Notes under the pieces: model-generated
Database searches by the model: none
Told to the model about the DNA's origin: nothing
What the model saw: only the letters and a program-made list of their open reading frames with translations
In this document: positions 62,767 to 63,917 of the stretch, one piece after another
How positions within the stretch are numbered: the first letter of the stretch is position 1
Layout: each line of letters opens with the position of its first letter
Assembly (NCBI GenBank): GCA_016841825.1
Contig: JAENYK010000019.1
Span: 1-63,917 of the forward strand
DNA length: 63,917 nt
Direction of reading: 5' to 3'
Source: Halothermothrix sp.
Lineage (GTDB): Bacteria; Bacillota; Halanaerobiia; DY22613
Program-made: the position numbers and the translations under genes

Positions 62767-62852
62767 CTGTCTGGGATAGGTTTTGTATATTGGTGGTAAT
62801 TTTCAATCATTTATTACCTTAGTCTGGTCAAATCACTCTTCGTGAGGAGGAG

Positions 62853-62966
62853 GTGAGTACGGTGGTATTTGTTTTGGGAAAATTAGACTTGCATAATATA
62901 GGTGATTATGATAAACTAGAAGTAATAACTGACAAAATTAAATATTATAACAATATATTGCCATAA
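62853..62966 (+). CDS. 37-residue small ORF, function unknown
   Basis: GTG 62853 (or 62862) follows GAGGAGGAGGTG, a strong RBS. The frame encodes 37 residues including VVFVLGKLDLHNIGDYDKLE and ends NNILP. It may be a small real protein or a decayed gene start in the IS scar. No family recognised. The rest of the 62767-63088 gap shows only a T/A-rich tract and the RBS of the next gene. Confidence 0.25.
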   Translation: MSTVVFVLGKLDLHNIGDYDKLEVITDKIKYYNNILP

Positions 62967-63088
62967 AGCATTAAAGCTTTAAATTATTCCTCCTTTATAA
63001 TTGTGCAACTTCAATGAATTGAAGGTAACTATTATCATTCTATAGACACAGTACTTTTGAAATATCAAGTTTCAAAAGGAGGAGTGTT

Positions 63089-63917
63089 ATGGCGTTTGTA
63101 GATGTAGATTTAGTGGAGGGCAAGTGCAGGAATAGTTCTATTGAAAAGTGGATTGACCATGATAAGCTATTTAAAAAGTTAACTCGGAGATTCTTTGTTG
63201 AATTTATGCAAGGTTTTTATCCTGAGCTTGCTAGAGATATGGATATAGATTCAGTGAGGTTTTTAGATAAAGAAGATAATAAAAGGAAGAAGACAAAGAT
63301 TGCTGATATGTTAGTGGAGGCTAAGTTTGCTTTTTCCAAAAATTCTGTATTGATCCATATTGAATTCAAAGCCCAGAGAGTTAGAGGTTATTCGCGAAAG
63401 GTATATGAGTATTTTAACCGATTTTATGAGGAACATGGTAATGCGGTGATATCAATAGTTGTATACACTCATGACGTAAATGTTACTGAAGAGTCTGGAT
63501 TCGTACTTGATACACCATATATTAAGATATTAGAGTTTAATCATTTTACTCTGCAACTAAGTCGAGAACCCTGGCGCAAATACTTAGATAAGCCTAATCC
63601 TTTGACAGTAGCTTTTATGACGAAGATGAGTTATCAGGCAGAAGAGAAGGTGGATGTGAAGATTGAGTGTTTTAGAATGTTGGAGAGTTTGGACTTAGGT
63701 GATGAAGATTATAACATATTAATCAGTTTTATAGAGACATATCTGGTATTAAATGAAGAAGAAGAGACTATTTTTGATAAAAAACTTGATAAGAAGGAGG
63801 TAGAGAAAGTTATGGAGTTTATCACATCTTATGAACTTAGGGGAAGAGAAGAGGGGTTTAAAAAAGGCGAAAGGAAAGGTGAGAGGAAAGGGATAGAACA
63901 GGTAGCTAAGAATCTTT
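63089..63917 (+). CDS. Rpn/PD-(D/E)XK nuclease-family protein, 3' end outside window
   Basis: The partial frame encodes ~276 residues starting MAFVDVDLVEGKC, with AAAAGGAGGAG just upstream. The nuclease-like core has KIADMLVEAKF near residue 70 and VLIHIEFKAQRVRGYSRK near 89 (D...ExK), followed by YEYFNRFYEEHG and SIVVYTHD. The C-terminal GREEGFKKGERKGERKG charged repeats are typical of Rpn/'PD-(D/E)XK transposase' proteins. Such proteins promote recombination or defend against phage; this copy's activity is unknown. It neighbours IS debris. The stop codon is not in the window. Confidence 0.8.
   Translation, partial: MAFVDVDLVEGKCRNSSIEKWIDHDKLFKKLTRRFFVEFMQGFYPELARDMDIDSVRFLDKEDNKRKKTKIADMLVEAKFAFSKNSVLIHIEFKAQRVRGYSRKVYEYFNRFYEEHGNAVISIVVYTHDVNVTEESGFVLDTPYIKILEFNHFTLQLSREPWRKYLDKPNPLTVAFMTKMSYQAEEKVDVKIECFRMLESLDLGDEDYNILISFIETYLVLNEEEETIFDKKLDKKEVEKVMEFITSYELRGREEGFKKGERKGERKGIEQVAKNL

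Noticed and set aside
1-63917. CRISPR array, rRNA operon, prophage structural genes
   Set aside because: No regularly spaced direct repeats, rRNA-like sequence or head/tail proteins were seen in a full read of the window.

Overview
The window reads as chromosome from an AT-rich, anaerobic, endospore-forming Firmicute with two membranes, probably Halanaerobiales or a close relative (an inference from gene content; no 16S rRNA is present). Sporulation markers are SpoVT, a GerA-type germinant receptor operon, a CotJC remnant, a SPOCS/DUF3794 protein and the prkA-yhbH-spoVR trio. Anaerobic H2 metabolism is shown by an exported [NiFe] hydrogenase, an electron-bifurcating-type [FeFe] hydrogenase and HydF. 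A beta-barrel-like protein ending in Phe, paired with a large lipoprotein, suggests an outer membrane.

Region 1 (about 0.09-16.9 kb): seventeen tightly packed same-strand genes ending at a hairpin, with the operon start outside the window. They encode two nucleotidyltransferase-fold proteins plus a degenerate third, a phosphoribosyltransferase, an ABC-2 exporter (ATPase and two permeases), a DUF402 (FomD-like) phosphatase-type protein, a fused TPP-dependent 2-oxoacid dehydrogenase E1, a PRPP synthetase homologue, a GT4 glycosyltransferase, a B12-binding radical SAM protein, two SDR sugar-nucleotide-type enzymes, a CobQ/BioD-like P-loop enzyme, a polysaccharide deacetylase and a methyltransferase. 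I do not recognise the product. The set looks like synthesis and export of a modified, perhaps nucleotidylated or ribosylated, glycan-like metabolite.

Region 2 (about 16.9-21.7 kb): an accessory junction. It holds the 3' part of a tRNA-Ser(UGA) with its own terminator, a tyrosine-integrase C-terminal remnant, other broken fragments, and then TPR proteins. One TPR gene abuts a small secreted-peptide gene in rap-phr style. A second peptide/TPR pair lies at 34.6-36.0 kb with a similar promoter, so the window may hold an undescribed peptide-signalling family.

Region 3 (21.8-31.3 kb): hyaABC, then a complete gerA-type receptor operon, then the hydrogenase maturation protease and a DUF255 thioredoxin-domain protein, all in one run. 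Region 4 (31.3-36.0 kb): fixX-fixC without fixAB, a lone BMP-type binding protein, and the second peptide/TPR pair. Region 5 (36.0-49.1 kb): the lipoprotein/OMP pair, spoVT, nadE, the SPOCS protein, a metallopeptidase, hydF, an aldo/keto reductase, a PLP decarboxylase and a PAP2 phosphatase.

Region 6 (49.1-57.2 kb): a strong promoter and long leader, then a PAS-linked [FeFe]-hydrogenase-like sensor, a SpoIIE-type phosphatase and hydC-hydB-hydA. Region 7 (57.2-62.1 kb): a strong promoter, a short terminated leader RNA, then prkA-yhbH-spoVR. Region 8 (62.1-63.9 kb): transposase debris and the start of an Rpn-type nuclease gene that runs off the window.
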